This document shows positions 20,165 through 32,325 of a stretch of DNA of 64,000 nucleotides, piece after piece. The stretch covers positions 294,903,973 to 294,967,972 of the forward strand of contig JARDYH010000002.1 of NCBI GenBank assembly GCA_029215795.1. The letters are read 5' to 3'. The stretch comes from Anniella stebbinsi (lineage: Eukaryota > Chordata > Lepidosauria > Squamata > Anniellidae). The notes below the pieces were generated by a model. That model had not been told where the DNA came from, did not search any database, and saw only the letters and a program-made list of their open reading frames with translations. The stretch's first letter is position 1; each line of letters starts with the position of its first letter. The position numbers were made by a program, and so were the translations under genes.

Positions 20165-20802
20165 GGCTTGTCTATACACTATATATAGTCCATCATGGCT
20201 GCACAGTTGCACTCCGTTGTTTATATGACACAGACGCCAACTCGTAGCCATGTCGTATTATTCCCTGCAAAGCTGTACATTTTTGATACGCCATTTTACC
20301 ACAAGTTTTTAATTTGCTCTGATATAACCACAGTTGTTGGAATCAGTGGTGGGTTCAGTTTGGATAAAGACAGTGGCCATAGTTAGGGGGCAGAAACCAG
20401 TGCAGGGCAGGCATGGGAATACAGGACAGGGGGCAGGTTCCAGGTGAATGTTTAGTAATGGCCGCTATGGTGACATTAAAGTCTCTTTCTGAAATGAAAG
20501 TAAGGCCAGTTATGATGTATAACTCATGCATTCAATGAACTGTAGAAGTGCAGATGCGCAGTTACAGGCTTTCAAAGCTCCAATGTTGTGCAGAGTTGCC
20601 AGAAAATAAACAAACAAACAAAAATGCTTTTGAAGCTTTTCAGTCACTTGATATTTGCTGCCCATTACCTCCATGTGACAATGGCTCTGTTAATTTTCCT
20701 GGCTGGATAGCCCACACTGTCTCCTGCCATGTAACCCTATTGATGCAGCTTTGCAGCAGCGATGCTGTGGGTTTTGGGGGGAATCTAGCTATATAGACAC
20801 CC
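20165..20802. mobile_element. Non-autonomous DNA element with GGCTTGTCTATACA ends
   Basis: It starts GGCTTGTCTATACAC and ends GCTATATAGACACC, roughly inverted ends. Internal blocks (TGTTTATAT, GCCAACTC, CAGGGCAGGCATGGGAATAC, GCGATGCTGTGG) are shared with 48558-49245, which shows a dispersed family of about 640 bp. No transposase frame or clear target duplication is seen. Confidence 0.55.
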
Positions 20803-21765
20803 TGTATTTCTCGGAAAGTGGCAGCTGAGAGCAGAGCTTAACCTCTATAAAAAGATGTGGAAGATGAAGCAGACAGGCAGTATGTTTGTGTGTGCAGTGT
20901 GGTGGATGTGGTTATGACTCTTACCCCAGCCTGGGCATCTGAGTTTTAAAAAACCTAGCAAGCCTGCAGGCTATCCATTACAAATGTAGATAGGGAAAAG
21001 ACTTCAAATGCATTATTTTTTTACAAGATAATTATGCTTAAGGGATGCAAATCATGGCGTGGGTTAGATAATTTTGAAAGACTTAACAGCCTAAAACTCC
21101 TAGCCTTATGATGCCAATGATGGTTGCAAGTCACGATGGATTAGATCTGAAAAGCTATTAAGAGGCAGAAGCCATAGGCTACCAGCATGAATATGTAACA
21201 CTTAGTGCTGTGCTGGGTGTTGTACAGAAAACAGACGTGACATTGTTTCTGCCCTTACAAACCACAATAGATGGAACTGAGGAAAACAATGTAATTGACC
21301 TGTGCCAGTAATTAAATACGTCAGCTTGGGATTGGAAGAACAGGAGTAAGAGCCCTGAAATGTTGTGTTTATCACATACAGGAGTACTGTAAACACGGCA
21401 TACGTGAAATGATGTGTCTTACCCAGAAGTGGATGTTAAACAAACATGTTAGAGACAGTTTCATATCACACACAACCCAAGCATCTTAACAGCCGAAGCA
21501 TATGACTGCAAACCAAACACACTTGACAAATTGCTTCATTAGATTCACTTAAGAAAATGATCTGAAGTTAGAGCAAGTACTCCACAGTTCTAGTCTTAGC
21601 TATTTTTTTAAAAAATTTTTAAGAGGCTTAGAATTCACAATAGATTGGTAATGGAGCCTTTCCTCTTGACACATTCATGATTTATTTTGTAAAGGTGATG
21701 CAAAGGAACATAGCAATATCTGCAAATTATTCAAAATGCTGAAATTCAAAGCAGAATGTAAAACA
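20803..21765. other. Unique stretch without a recognised gene
   Basis: No exon or known repeat is recognised. Confidence 0.4.
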
Positions 21766-21769
21766 GCCT

Positions 21770-21960
21770 GAATGTTTACTAGGAAATAAATTCCACTGAA
21801 TTCACTAGCAGTTACTCCCAAGTAAGTATGTGTAGGATTTTTGTCTCAGACTGCAATTCTATACAGCATGTAGTATTCACAATTATCCAGGAGCAAACCC
21901 CATTGAACTCAATGGGACTTACTTCTGAGTAGACCATGACCAAGCAATACATTAGCAGAT
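21770..21960. repeat. Dispersed AGTAAGTCCCATTGA-type repeat
   Basis: The blocks GCAGTTACTCCCAAGTAAGT, GACTGCAATTCTATACA, CATTGAACTCAATGGGACTT and ACTTCTGAGTAGACC are typical of a short interspersed sequence that is very abundant in squamates. Partial copies appear near 12850, 13560, 47000, 49075, 52360, 59390, 59640, 62140 and 63780. Confidence 0.6.
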
Positions 21961-23740
21961 GAAATGCAGTGCTGAAAAAGCCAGTTGGAAGTTCATTGTC
22001 CTAGCATCTTGGCCCTGATATTTTCTCACAAGTAGTCCCAGAAAATGTGAGACATTATAGATTCTGGTTCACACATGTACATGCATCACTCGATCACTAC
22101 AACATGAAGTCTTGACTTGTATGTGCGAAGGATCATCACAAATCTGAAACCACACCATAGTACTTCTATAATTCCAAATGAAATGCTTTGCAATGGAGTC
22201 AGTTTACATGTTCAGTTGTGAGTTATCAAGGGTTTAGAGAAATCAAATAATTTGATGAAAATGTGGAGCAACGCTTAGTAAACGCAAATAATTGTGTTTA
22301 GGATTGATGTGTAAGATATTAGGGATGGCTGAGCACCTAGGTGCTCATCTGCAAAATCATTTGCACCTTTTGAGTATTACAATTGAATGCTTGGTAATCT
22401 CTGCAGGAATCCTCTATGCATTTGACTATAATATTCCAAAGAAGATACAATGGCAGAGCAGCTCTCCCTGTCCATACTCTTTCCCCATCACAGGAAAGCC
22501 TCAACTAAGAGAAGAGGAAGGAGGTTGGAAGTAGCAGAGGGCTCCGTAAACATAGGTGAGAATCATTGGCAGGCTGTAAACCATCTTTTCCTCGCCGAAG
22601 ATGATGGACTACAAACTCGATCATTCCCACTGGAAAACGCTACAGTTCATCAGGGTTCTTATTGACTGGAAATGATGCTCTCTGTGAGCTTCTCTAAATG
22701 AGAAATTTATAGCACGCTCGTGATTGGCCACTCACAGAAGTTTACGGATCCATTACAAGAAGTTGTCAGCATCCAGGGCCCCTCCTGCACCATCCCCTGG
22801 AAATCACAGGTTTTAAAAAAACCAAACATAATGTGGGAATTTCCAGGAAATCACACAATCTCCCAGGGTATAAACTTGGCACTGTGCTGTAATTACACCA
22901 CTAGATGGCACTGTCTCATTGGAAGTGACTGGAGCACATTAATTCCAGCAGGGGTCTTGCATTGTTGAAGAGTCCTATGTGCAGTGTTCAATATTTGGGG
23001 CTTCACCTTAGTGATGGCTATTTCTAATAATTACTACAACTCAAGGTTGCTGTGGATAGCTTAATGAAAACATCCATTTCGTATGCTCTGAGGTCAAAAT
23101 GACTTATTAGAAAGGGATCAAAACCAATGCAGGAGGTCTTGTTCCTGTTGCCAGGATCTAAGATACGAAGCCGTGGCAATAGTGAAACTTGAAAAAAGCA
23201 TAGAGAAGATAGAAAGAGAGTCAGTTCATGAATAGCTTCCCCAAATTGGGAAAGAAAATGCACATTCTGGATAACACAAAGTGGGGTGATAAATAGTTCA
23301 ATTAAACATTCACACACACACACACACACACACACTTTTGCAGAGTTTCATGACCTGTATAAATGATGCAAGTTTCTTCTGCTCGCTGTTGAGAAGAATG
23401 CTAAGTTAGCACTACAGACCCAGCATCTAATGGTGGGGTGGGTGACTCGAGGCCCTAGAACTGCAGGAGGCCTTTTATCTAATTTCAAAAGCCCTCAGCA
23501 AGTAATCAGTTCAGACCTTGGGCCAAAGCATTCTATCTCTTACCCAGCAGCCAATTAGGAGGGAAGGAATAGGAGGAAGAGGGACAAAAGGAGAGCTAAA
23601 GGGTGTCAGAAAGAAAGAGAGAAAGGTGGATGGTCTTGCCCATAGTTGGCATGTGATCCTTGAGGAAATGTGGCCATCAAGGGGGGGGGGGGAAGGTTAC
23701 CCACCACTGACCACTGGATTTACTTAGCAGCCCTCCCTCT
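21961..23740. other. Unique stretch without a recognised gene
   Basis: A (CA)n tract at 23311-23335 and a G run near 23682-23692 are the only simple repeats. The open frames at 22292-22968 have no recognisable domain. Confidence 0.4.
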
Positions 23741-23757
23741 GGCTTCTGAAACTTTGG

Positions 23758-24291
23758 CTGCATTCAGTCAACATGATAGTCAATGGTGGGGTAATAACGT
23801 GACAGTTGTTTATCTAGGGTGTACTCCCCACACAACATGATAATAATCAATCATGGTGTGGATTAGGATCAGTGGTAAATTGACTATTAATCCACGCTGA
23901 GTTGACTCACTCATACTCCACCCTTCCTTCTCCCCTCAGTCCTCCTGCTAGTATCCCATAAGCCATTGCTGTAAAAAAACCCTATGCTGCCAGCTGGACT
24001 AGAGCGACAGCTATCACTTTGACCGATCTTGCCTTGTAACTCTGTGGCTGATGAAATAACCAGTGGTGGCCGAGGAAACAACCAACGGTGCCCTCCACCC
24101 AACACAATAACCAATAGTGGTTCAACTAGCCAACTCTGCACAGCGTTGGTTATTTGCATTTGCTATTTCAGCCAAATAACCAACCGTTGGTTAAAAAACT
24201 CCCTCCATACAACACAATAACTCATGGTGGGTTAAATAACCAACCACTGACTATGTAAACCACCATTGGTTATCATGTTGTCTGAACCCAG
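23758..24291. mobile_element. MITE with about 30-bp inverted ends and GGTTATT repeats
   Basis: The left end CTGCATTCAGTCAACATGAT and the complement of the right end, CTGGGTTCAGACAACATGAT, are both followed by CAATGGTGG, giving an imperfect terminal repeat of about 30 bp. The interior repeats AATAACCAAC/GTTGGTTATT several times between 24050 and 24265. The family is a non-autonomous DNA transposon; the superfamily is not clear because no clean target duplication is visible. Confidence 0.65.
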
Positions 24292-24429
24292 ACTCTGTCA
24301 AGCATTGCTCACATGCTATCAGGGCCATTGCCAGAGACTTCTGGACTAGAAAATGTCTAGCAATGGAAGCAGTGATTTTCAGGATACTGAATTCCATGTT
24401 CTATCAAATAATAATAACAATAAAATAAT

Positions 24430-25195
24430 ATTGAAAATAATAACTGTTATTCCTTTCTATAGTGCCCAGTAGCAAAACCTCTCTGGGAGGTTTACAAAAG
24501 ATTTATACCTTAAATATACAATGTAAAACAATGTAAAAGCTCATAAAAGAACTTTTAAACGTTCAATAAAAAAATCCCAGAACCAGCTAAAATCTTACTA
24601 TATGCTGTCAAATACCTGGGGTCAGATCTACACATTGTGTTAAATCATTACGAATGTGGAATAAAAAGCAAGATATAACACTATGAAAGTGGTATATGGA
24701 ATGCAAATTGTGCCCCAACAGTTATCAGTGCACTTCAATACTTCTATAAAACAGTAGTGTAGATCTAGCCTCAGAGTAGAGGAAAATCTTAACTTGACAT
24801 CAAAGGATGTCAATGTTGGTGTCAGGCAAACCTCAGTTGGAAGGGTGCTCCACAATCAGGAGACCAGCACCAAGAAGGCCTTCTTCGTTTTTGCTGCCCT
24901 CCGACCCTTCCTTGGAGGAGGCACCTGGAAGAGAGCTTTAGATGATGATCGTAGTGTATGAATAGGTTTGCCCTGGGAGAGACACTCTGTCAGATATTTT
25001 GGTCCCCAGCTGTGTAGGACTTTATAGGTCAAAGCCAACACCTTGAATTGGGCTTGGAAATGTACAGGTGGCCAGTACAAATGTTCCAGAATTGGTGTTA
25101 TATGTTCAGATCTTCTGGTCCCTGCTATCAATTTGGTCACCACATTTTCCACAAGTGGCAGTTTCTGAAACATCTTCAAGGGCAATCCCATGTAG
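24430..25195 (-). pseudogene. L2/CR1-type LINE 3' relic with C-terminal ORF piece
   Basis: On the minus strand a degenerate frame (25191-24856) reads KVLHSWGPKYLTECLSQG and then TLRSSSKALFQVP, matching the C-terminal domain of the L2 at 56.5 kb (ALHGLGPGYLRDRLLP, TLRSSGKNLL). The 3' UTR follows toward 24430, with CCTCCCAGAGAGGTTTTGC. A GATCTACAC MITE (24619-24770) is inserted in the 3' part. Confidence 0.7.
24619..24770. mobile_element. GATCTACAC-type MITE, whole copy
   Basis: It begins GGTCAGATCTACAC and ends GTGTAGATCTAGCC, about 14 bp of inverted ends, with AGATATAACACTATGAAAGT and GTGCCCCAACAGTTATCA inside. This copy defines the family into which three other elements in the window have inserted. 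Confidence 0.65.
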
Positions 25196-25334
25196 CATTA
25201 GATTAGCAGAATAATACATGCGATCCTGCTTATATGCAAACAAGCAAGTTTGAAATGTTTAATTCAGTAAAGTGATCTGTTCTGTGCTACTGCATGTGCT
25301 TGCTATGTATGCCTATGAACTTTTTAGACCACTT

Positions 25335-25435
25335 CCTGACAAAGTGGGCTTTTCTACCTTATGAAAGCTTACACTGCAATGAATGTGTTAAATGTCTCAA
25401 GAGTCACAATGCTCTTGCTTTTTTATATATTTTTC
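25335..25435 (+). repeat. Degenerate Penelope-like 3' segment with hammerhead-like core
   Basis: CTGACAA, then AGTGGGCTTTTCTACCTT, then ATGAAAGCTTACAC follow the order CUGANGA, stem II, GAAA, but the core G is A and stem II is damaged. Downstream ATGTGTTAAATGTCTCAAGAG resembles the shared 3' sequence at 48093-48140 (ATGTGTTAATCTTTAAGG). It looks like an old copy of the element class at 1425-1808. Confidence 0.4.
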
Positions 25436-25439
25436 AAGT

Positions 25440-26137
25440 GTCCCTGCAGTAATGTCTTGCAGTCCTCTCACTAATGATCCATCAGCATTCCCATACAAGA
25501 ATCTGTTTTCATAACTTAGGAAATATAACCATCCTTGTATGCTGAAACAGCTGCAGGCGGTTGAGCAGCACTTTCAAATAATTTGGATTGTTTGTGCATG
25601 TATGCATGATTCATTTGCAGGGACATTTTCCTCCCCTTGGTTTATCTGCATTGCAGTTTTCTGAAATGAGGTATATATTTAAAGTCAGAGTGGAGCTGAG
25701 TAGGACCTGATTCAGGTCTCCTGAGCTCCAAAGACAGACTCTCATTGGCTTCAGAGACTGTGACTTGGCAGATTGCTGAGTTGTGATTAACTGTAAACAG
25801 ATGAGTCAGTACAAAAGCAAAGGTAGATTTTGCTTGAACCAAGATGGAACAAGATTGTTGGCACTCACTATCCAAAAGATCACAGAGCAGTTTTTAAGCT
25901 ATCTTTTGGGAAACACAGCACAGCTCATGACATAGGGATAACGTTTTAAATATTCTAGTCCTCATGGTAAGCATACGGCAAAACATGGCAAGAAATATAC
26001 AGCATTTTTTTTAAAAAAACCAATCATTTATACCAAAGGTGCAACTTTGGGCAGTTTGGGGGCCATTCTTGCCCCCCCACCCCCATGGGTGGCACTCCTG
26101 CCAACACTACACCATCAAATTGGCTTTGGGTGGTAAC
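25440..26137. other. Unique stretch without a recognised gene
   Basis: No exon or known repeat is recognised. Confidence 0.4.
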
Positions 26138-26139
26138 TA

Positions 26140-26455
26140 GGCTGACCATCTGAAAAGGAGGACAGGGCTCATATAACTTTAACAATTGTAGAGAAAAGGG
26201 AATTTCAGCAGGTGTCATTTGTATGCAATTAGTTCCTGGTGAAATTCCCTCTTCATCACAAATGTTAAAGGTGCAGGCACTATACTAGAGTGACCATATA
26301 CAAAAGAAGGCAGGGCCCCTGCAACTTTAACTGTTGTGATGAAGAGGGAATTTCACAAGGAACTAATTGCATACAAATGACACTGGTTGAAATTCCCTTT
26401 TCTCTACAACTGTTAAAGTTATATGAGCTCTGTCCTCCTTTTCATATGGTCAGCC
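26140..26455. mobile_element. Palindromic TA-flanked MITE, copy B
   Basis: A 316-bp palindromic dimer starts GGCTGACCATCTG and ends CATATGGTCAGCC, with TA at 26138-26139 and 26456-26457. The flanks GGTAAC-TA and TA-GTGGTAAC look partly duplicated. It is of the same family as copy A. Confidence 0.8.
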
Positions 26456-26689
26456 TAGTGGTAACCCCCCTGGCAATTTGCTGCTGCTTTACAACAGTAA
26501 ACCATTATGGAAAGCTAGCTCTGTCCACATGACCAGGGACTAGAAGTACCAGTCTTGTTGGTTTGGGTTTCCATTCAAAATACAATTATTCTGGATTTCA
26601 TTGTTCCCATGGTATCACAAAGTATATGCATAATACACTTTACTTTTACTCCAGATGACTGGATCCAAAATCTCCCTTATTTTTTATAT

Positions 26690-26990
26690 TGATTTATTTA
26701 TTATAGCATTTTTATCCCACCCTTTAGCCAAAACGTCTCTCAAGGCAGCTTACAAAAATATTTATTAAGATAGTCCCTGCCCACAATCTTACAATCTAAA
26801 CAACACAACATGAAAGGAAAGGGGATTGGGAGACAGGAAGGGAAAAATCCTAATCCTCTTTTTATATCACCATCATGGATTAGAATCCCAAGTGGGTAAA
26901 GCACATGGAGGTAAAGAAGGCAGGTTGAAAAGACCAGATAAGGATGGATCAGGCTAGTGTAAGTGACTGGACGGGATACATGTAGCATAC
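26690..26990 (-). repeat. LINE 3' UTR relic (L2/CR1 type)
   Basis: Reading minus, TTGTAAGCTGCCTTGAGAG and GGGTGGGATAAAAATGC lead into a (TTTA)n-like tail at 26690, the usual end of this LINE group. No coding part is kept. Confidence 0.55.
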
Positions 26991-26999
26991 ACAAGACTA

Positions 27000-27515
27000 T
27001 GCATTATTTATTTATTTATTTATTTTTATTATATTTATATACTGCCCCATAGCCAAAGCTCTCTGGGCAGTTTGCAAAAATTAAAAACATTGAACATTTA
27101 AAAACCAATATAAAAAAAATTAAACCATAAAAGCCTAAAAACAAATTACATATTATTTAAACGGTCCAGGGGTCTGTTAAAAAGCTCAACGTATGCTGTT
27201 AAATGCCTGGGAGAAAAGAAAAGCCATCACCGGGCGCTGAAAAGATGACAGTGTTGGCACCAGCCAAACCTCGTCAGGGAGTTTGTTCCATAGTTGAGGG
27301 GGCCACCACTGAAAAGACCCTCTCCCTTGTTGCCATTCTCCAAGCTTCCCTCAGAGTAGGCACCCGGAGGAGGACCTTGGATGTTGATCGAAGTGCACGG
27401 GTAGGCTCGTGTTGGGAGAGGTGTTCCATCAGGTATTGTGGTCCTAAGCTGTGTAATGCTTTAGAGGTTAAAACCAGCACCTTGAATTGGGCTTGGAAAC
27501 GTACTACAGTTTAAT
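27000..27515 (-). pseudogene. L2/CR1-type LINE 3' relic with ORF end
   Basis: The minus-strand frame at 27480-27274 reads SKALHSLGPQYLMEHLSQ and RALRSTSKVLLRVP, ending in FSVVAPS, homologous to the L2 C-terminus. The 3' UTR (CTGCCCAGAGAGCTTTGGCT) ends in a TAAA-type tail near 27005-27025. Confidence 0.75.
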
Positions 27516-29530
27516 GTAGTACAAGAAGTACCACTTCTCTGAACTGTTTTACTGATGCCAATCCTCAATCCATCTTTAAACATGCTATGAAAAGTGTAGT
27601 CAAAGGGTCTATATTCACCATTGTTGTCATTATGATAGGACGATTAAGGAGTATTTAAGCAGTAACATATCTTACTAAGTCATTTTTTATGATACATTAA
27701 TGAAGGACAAAAGTGGGGGGGAATTTTCTTGTTTTTCTGGTCTAGCGGGGGGTGGGGGAGATTAGATCAGGCTTAGAGATCTTCTCGGAGAAGTAGGGGT
27801 GGCCCTTGTACATTGCCAAACATGAGGTCAAATGAATGAATGAAATGAGGATACAGATTTGCATACAATTAGCATATGCTAATTTATATGTTTAGATGCA
27901 CATTTAGAAAACTTACTATAAATTAAATACAAATACAATACACCTCAGCATAGTGGGGAAGATTTAGGGATATTGGAAAAATCCATAAGTGATTCAAATA
28001 AGTTCAGATTTCTATGAATCTGACCTGTGGGATCTGCAGTGGTCTGGCTGTTTCCAACTTGCATGGAAATGTGTGCTAATGTGCATTAGTGCAAATGCGA
28101 ACAAAAATCTCAAACATCCATGAAAAGAAAAATCTAATTCTGGCAATGGGCAGATGATGGAATGAAAGACACCTGATAATCTCCAAAAAACCCAGACAGA
28201 ACAGATTTAACAAAGTCCATACATACCTAGGAAAACTGTGACCAGCTGATCTGTGTTGATGGGCAACTTCAAGGACCTTGCTCTCTCTCCTTATGTTTCT
28301 GTTATGTTCAACTAGGCTTTGACAGAGCAGCCTGCTTTCCACTAGAGGACTGTACTATATAAAGTAGACTATATGGCCATCGTACATAGAAAGGAGTTTC
28401 ATGAAAGAAGTGCTGCCACTCAAAACAAACTGCATTGTTTTTTAGAGGCAGGTAATCGTATTTGGGATGGTGATGACATCTGAATCTGCACACCAACTTT
28501 GGGGTCCCCAATTTTCCAACTTAGCAATGCTTACATCCAAAATTTGTGGTTGAGCAGTGGCAGGGGGCTACTTGCGAACCTCGGAAGTATTTGGGCCTCT
28601 GTACTAAGAGTTATATCTCTGAAAGGGAACTGAAGTCCTGAACTAGGGATTTTTCTGCTCTTGCTGACTGAAATGAGAGTTGTCTTGAAGTATCTTGCCA
28701 AGTTAAAATTGCAGGTGAAAGTGGAAAGAATACTTATGTATAAAGCTTTTCAAATCTGAAAACCACGAGTGAAACATCTGTATGTAATTGCACAGGTATT
28801 TCACAAAAACCTAAAGTGGAAAATTAAACTCTAGACACTTCATGTAATTTAGTAGTTTGGGAGGCTCCTGAAAAGACGAAGAGAAATAATGATCTCATAA
28901 TATCACTTCTCTGGCCAATTACCCTGACAATAAGAGACTATTTAGACTCCATTGTAGCTGAATATTTCTCATTGAACTGAACCTTTGTGCAAATAATTTA
29001 CACTTGATTGAGACAAGTTTGTAGTGGAGGGAACACTTGAAATACTTTGCACTGACCTTTTTTTAAAAAAGCAGATCAGCTGTTTGCTGAAGCACAAAAA
29101 TATAATGTAATTCCAATGAGGCAGTGATAGTAACAGAAAAAGAAGGCAGCTGGAGCAGACAAAAGTGTGGTCTAGCAAAGGATACTGGAGGATTTTGTCT
29201 GACCAGCATTTTTAAGGAGTTTGACCTAATTTGGCCTCCGTTGACTAATACACAGATTGGAATGCAGTTGTCATTGGGATTGTGCTGTTCTCTGAATTTT
29301 GCAATGCATTGGGCTCAGAAATGCATATTTTAGGGGGAGATGTATGCAAAAATGTGTATTTTAGGGGAAAATGCATTTAAATATGTATTTTAAGGGGAAA
29401 TGCGCTCACTTTAAATTTGAATTTTCATGTGTATACGAAGTTTTTGCAGACTAATGCAGAGATGATATGAACTGATATGATATGAATTCACGTGATACTG
29501 ATATGGACCAGAAATAGACTGATCCATCTA
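27516..29530. other. Unique stretch without a recognised gene
   Basis: This is about 2 kb with no recognised exon or repeat. The segment 28620-28960 is non-repetitive and of ordinary AT content; it could hold conserved non-coding sequence, but nothing shows this directly. Confidence 0.4.
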
Positions 29531-29534
29531 TTCT

Positions 29535-29820
29535 TAACTAGGTCCTCTTTCTGACAGTGGCCAGCCAGTTGCTTCTCCGAAGCCCACAAGCAAGGCACAA
29601 TGGCAATCGTTTCCCCTGTTGTTTGTCCTCCTTCTCCTACAACGGATATTCAGGAGAATGCTGCTTCTGCCCCTGAATGTTCTATTTAGCTGTCACCGCC
29701 AATCCCCATTGATAGATAATACGTGTCCTCCATCCCCATTGACACACCTGTCCTGTCTAATCCCCTATTAAAGCCACTCATAACCTTGATCACATATCGT
29801 GGCAGTGGATTACATACATT
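29535..29820 (+). repeat. Dispersed reptile repeat fragment (CR1/L3-like)
   Basis: CAGTGGCCAGCCAGTTGCTT and CCGAAGCCCACAAGCAAGGC match the same repeat as 6893-7020. It continues into CCCCATTGACACACCTGTCC and TTAAAGCCACTCATAACC. Confidence 0.5.
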
Positions 29821-29829
29821 AATAAATTT

Positions 29830-30925
29830 AGGGATCACCTCACCCCTAATGTCCCTACTCAGTCTTTGCGACCATCAGAAGACGCACTACTGAGGGTGCC
29901 ATATGCTCCTGTGGTTTGTCTCAGGAGCACTTGCAGTGGAGCATTTAATGTGGCAGCACCCATGCTCTGGAATGTGCCACCAACTGCCTGTCATTAGGCA
30001 GTCTCCCTCCCCACTGTGGCATTTAGATGTTTCCCCAAGATCTATCTCTTCACACATGAACTAATCAGTTGTGGTCTATAACGATCAGCAGTTTTATAGC
30101 TGATTAGTAGGAATGTGCACGCCCAAAAATATCGTATTTTATCGTTATTGGAATTCGGACCAAAAAAATTATCATCTCCGATAATATCGAAGGTTAATCA
30201 TATCGTCTTTACGATAATTATCGGAAATTCGATATTTAATTTGCAGCCCCATTGTGCCCTATAGAGCTGAATGTTTTAGAAAAAATGCCTATGACTTCTG
30301 TATTTTCAAAGTTACAGGCTTGAAACTTGGCCACATTGCTTATGGGGTATGCCTAAGTATGTGTATGAAATTTGAGATCGATCCCTCCAATCCTCAATTT
30401 TATATGAATTTATTAAAGATCCTGCAACTTTTTTACAGGTCTGAATGAACGCACATGGCGAGCTGTCATTCTGACCTGTCAGAACTTAACTGATCTTTAA
30501 TAAATTCATATAAAATCGAGGGTTGGAGGGATCAATCTCAAATTTCATAACCATACTTAGGCATACCCCACAAGCACTGTGACCAAGTTTCAAGCCTCTA
30601 ACTTTTAAAATACAGAAGTTATAGGTTTATTTATATGGCAGTCCGATAATCCAATATAATCTGGCTGAAAATTTTCGGATCGGATATTTATCGGAGGTTT
30701 TCCTATCGTATCGTTATCGTTAATCAGATGTCTGATAACGACCTTATCGTACCATTATCGGACATTTTAACAATATGATACACATCCCAACTGATTAGTA
30801 TTTTTATTTTTATGTATTTCTATTGCTATATTTTATTGTTGTGTTGAAGGTATGATACTAAATGTTCCCTGCTTTATGGAAAGCGGTAAATAAATCTGAT
30901 TAATACATAATAAAGAAATAAATTG
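29830..30925 (+). pseudogene. L2/CR1-type LINE relic split by a hAT-like element
   Basis: The part 29830-30107 resembles the L2 C-terminus in DNA: GGAGCATTTAATGTGGCAGC, CCATGCTCTGGAATGTGCC and AGATCTATCTCTTC correspond to the AF-VAAP-LWN--P and TYLF blocks. The 3' UTR resumes at 30799 (TTATTGTTGTGTTGAAGG, GGAAAGCGGTAAATAAAT). The hAT-like element 30108-30790 lies between. Confidence 0.65.
30108..30790. mobile_element. hAT-like non-autonomous element, AT-rich form
   Basis: It is flanked by an exact 8-bp duplication CTGATTAG (30100-30107 and 30791-30798). The ends TAGGAATGTGCAC and GATACACATCCCAA are related to those of the 15-kb element. The subterminal regions repeat TATCG/GATAA motifs. A large inverted repeat pairs about 30290-30422 with 30491-30628 (TTATTAAAGATC...GATCTTTAATAA; GGTATGCCTAAGTATG and its complement). 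No transposase frame is present. Confidence 0.85.
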
Positions 30926-31019
30926 TACAATGTACAAAGTCATTTTTTTTCTGTTGTCATTCCTGAATCTACTGCCAATCAGTTTCATTGAGACATAGAA
31001 AATCATACCAAATCTTTGT

Positions 31020-31300
31020 ATTCATTGTTTTTAATATCATGCATAATTTTATAAACTTGCAGCATATTTCTTCCTAGTCACCATGTCTCCCTAAGCTAAA
31101 TAACCCTTTAAATAACACAGCCTTTCCACATTTAGAAAATGCTCCAGCTCCTGATAGTTTTGGTTGCCCTTTTCTGCCCTTTTCCCAACTCTTCGATGTG
31201 CTTTTTGAAATGGGCTCATCAGAACTACACACATTATTCTAACTGTGTTGGCAGTCCTGCTAGCATTTTGGATCCTCATCATTCCAGCACATTCCATAAA
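31020..31300 (-). repeat. CR1-type LINE relic
   Basis: CCAGCTCCTGATAGTTTTGG, TTGCCCTTTTCTGCCCTTTT and CAGAACTACACACATTATTC follow the order of a CR1-type element read in reverse, as is common in reptile genomes. No frame is kept. Confidence 0.5.
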
Positions 31301-31365
31301 AACATAGCGGAAAATATTTGGCAAAAATTGCCCTCTTTTTTCAGGAAGTGGAGAGAGAAAAAGAA

Positions 31366-31366
<1 letters not shown>

Positions 31367-31412
<46 letters not shown>
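31367..31412 (+). repeat. (GT)n(AT)n microsatellite
   Basis: About 16 GT units are followed by about six TA units. Confidence 0.95.
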
Positions 31413-31413
<1 letters not shown>

Positions 31414-31487
31414 TGTTGAGAAATTTCATCTCACATCTAGTCTATGTGTGCCAAAGTCATTCTGGGGAATGTGGTTGCTTTTCTATA

Positions 31488-31605
31488 GAAGGGTGGGCAG
31501 AAAGTAGATCTCTGGATGTTTGGGATTTCAACTATCACCATTTCTGCCCATTGGCAATGCTGGCAGGGGCTTCTGGGAGTTGGAGTCCCAAACATCTGGA
31601 TTTTT
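31488..31605. repeat. Palindromic MITE copy
   Basis: GGTGGGCAGAAAGTAGATCT, GATGTTTGGGATTTCAAC and GGGAGTTGGAGTCCCAAACA with an inverted centre belong to the short palindromic family seen elsewhere in the window. Confidence 0.55.
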
Positions 31606-32325
31606 ACCATCTACCCGTGTTTTAGAAGAATGGTCCTGGCTTAACGTTGGGTTTCATGTAGCCTATCTCTCTGAGGCAATACAGAACATAATTAATCAGT
31701 AGTAACTATATAACATGCTATGGCTTATTTACCTGTGTTTTTCTTTAAATTCAGGATGGAGACCTACCTTACATGGTGTTTTTTTTAAAAATAAGGCCAT
31801 TAAAAGAATGGAAATAAATGTACTATTAGAAGTAGACTCTTTATTACGTCAATGATGAGAAAAGTTCCACAGGTGGCAAAGATGAATCCTTCTGACTTGT
31901 ATCACCACTTGATCTGTGACGGCTGTAGCAGTTGAAGCTTCGTCACACAACTTGCAAGGGACTTCTGGCTCTGCCTTGCTGTGCAGATAAGCCCTCACCT
32001 GCTTCTCACTATAACCCACCTTGTCCTGTGCAATGTTGGCACACATTGATTTATGATGTACTTTTGCCTGTGTATGCTTTTTGTGGCATATTTGGTCAAA
32101 ATGTGGAGCCAAAGGTCCTCAGGCTCTGGAGCGGCAGTATACTGGGGAGGGATTAAATGCACAGTAAGTTCACTGCAGCCACACCGAGTTCCTTTCAGCA
32201 CCAGGCAGCACAGGCAGACTTTAGGGGTGGTGGGCCTGCTGGGCTTCCCAGCATTTGTCTGAGGATGCCTTGTGCTGACTCTGGGCCTAGACTTCGGTGA
32301 ATATCTCTTGAGTTCCAAGATGTAC
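31606..32325. other. Unique stretch without a recognised gene
   Basis: The open frames at 31849-32318 on both strands overlap and have no recognised domain. No repeat family is identified. Confidence 0.35.
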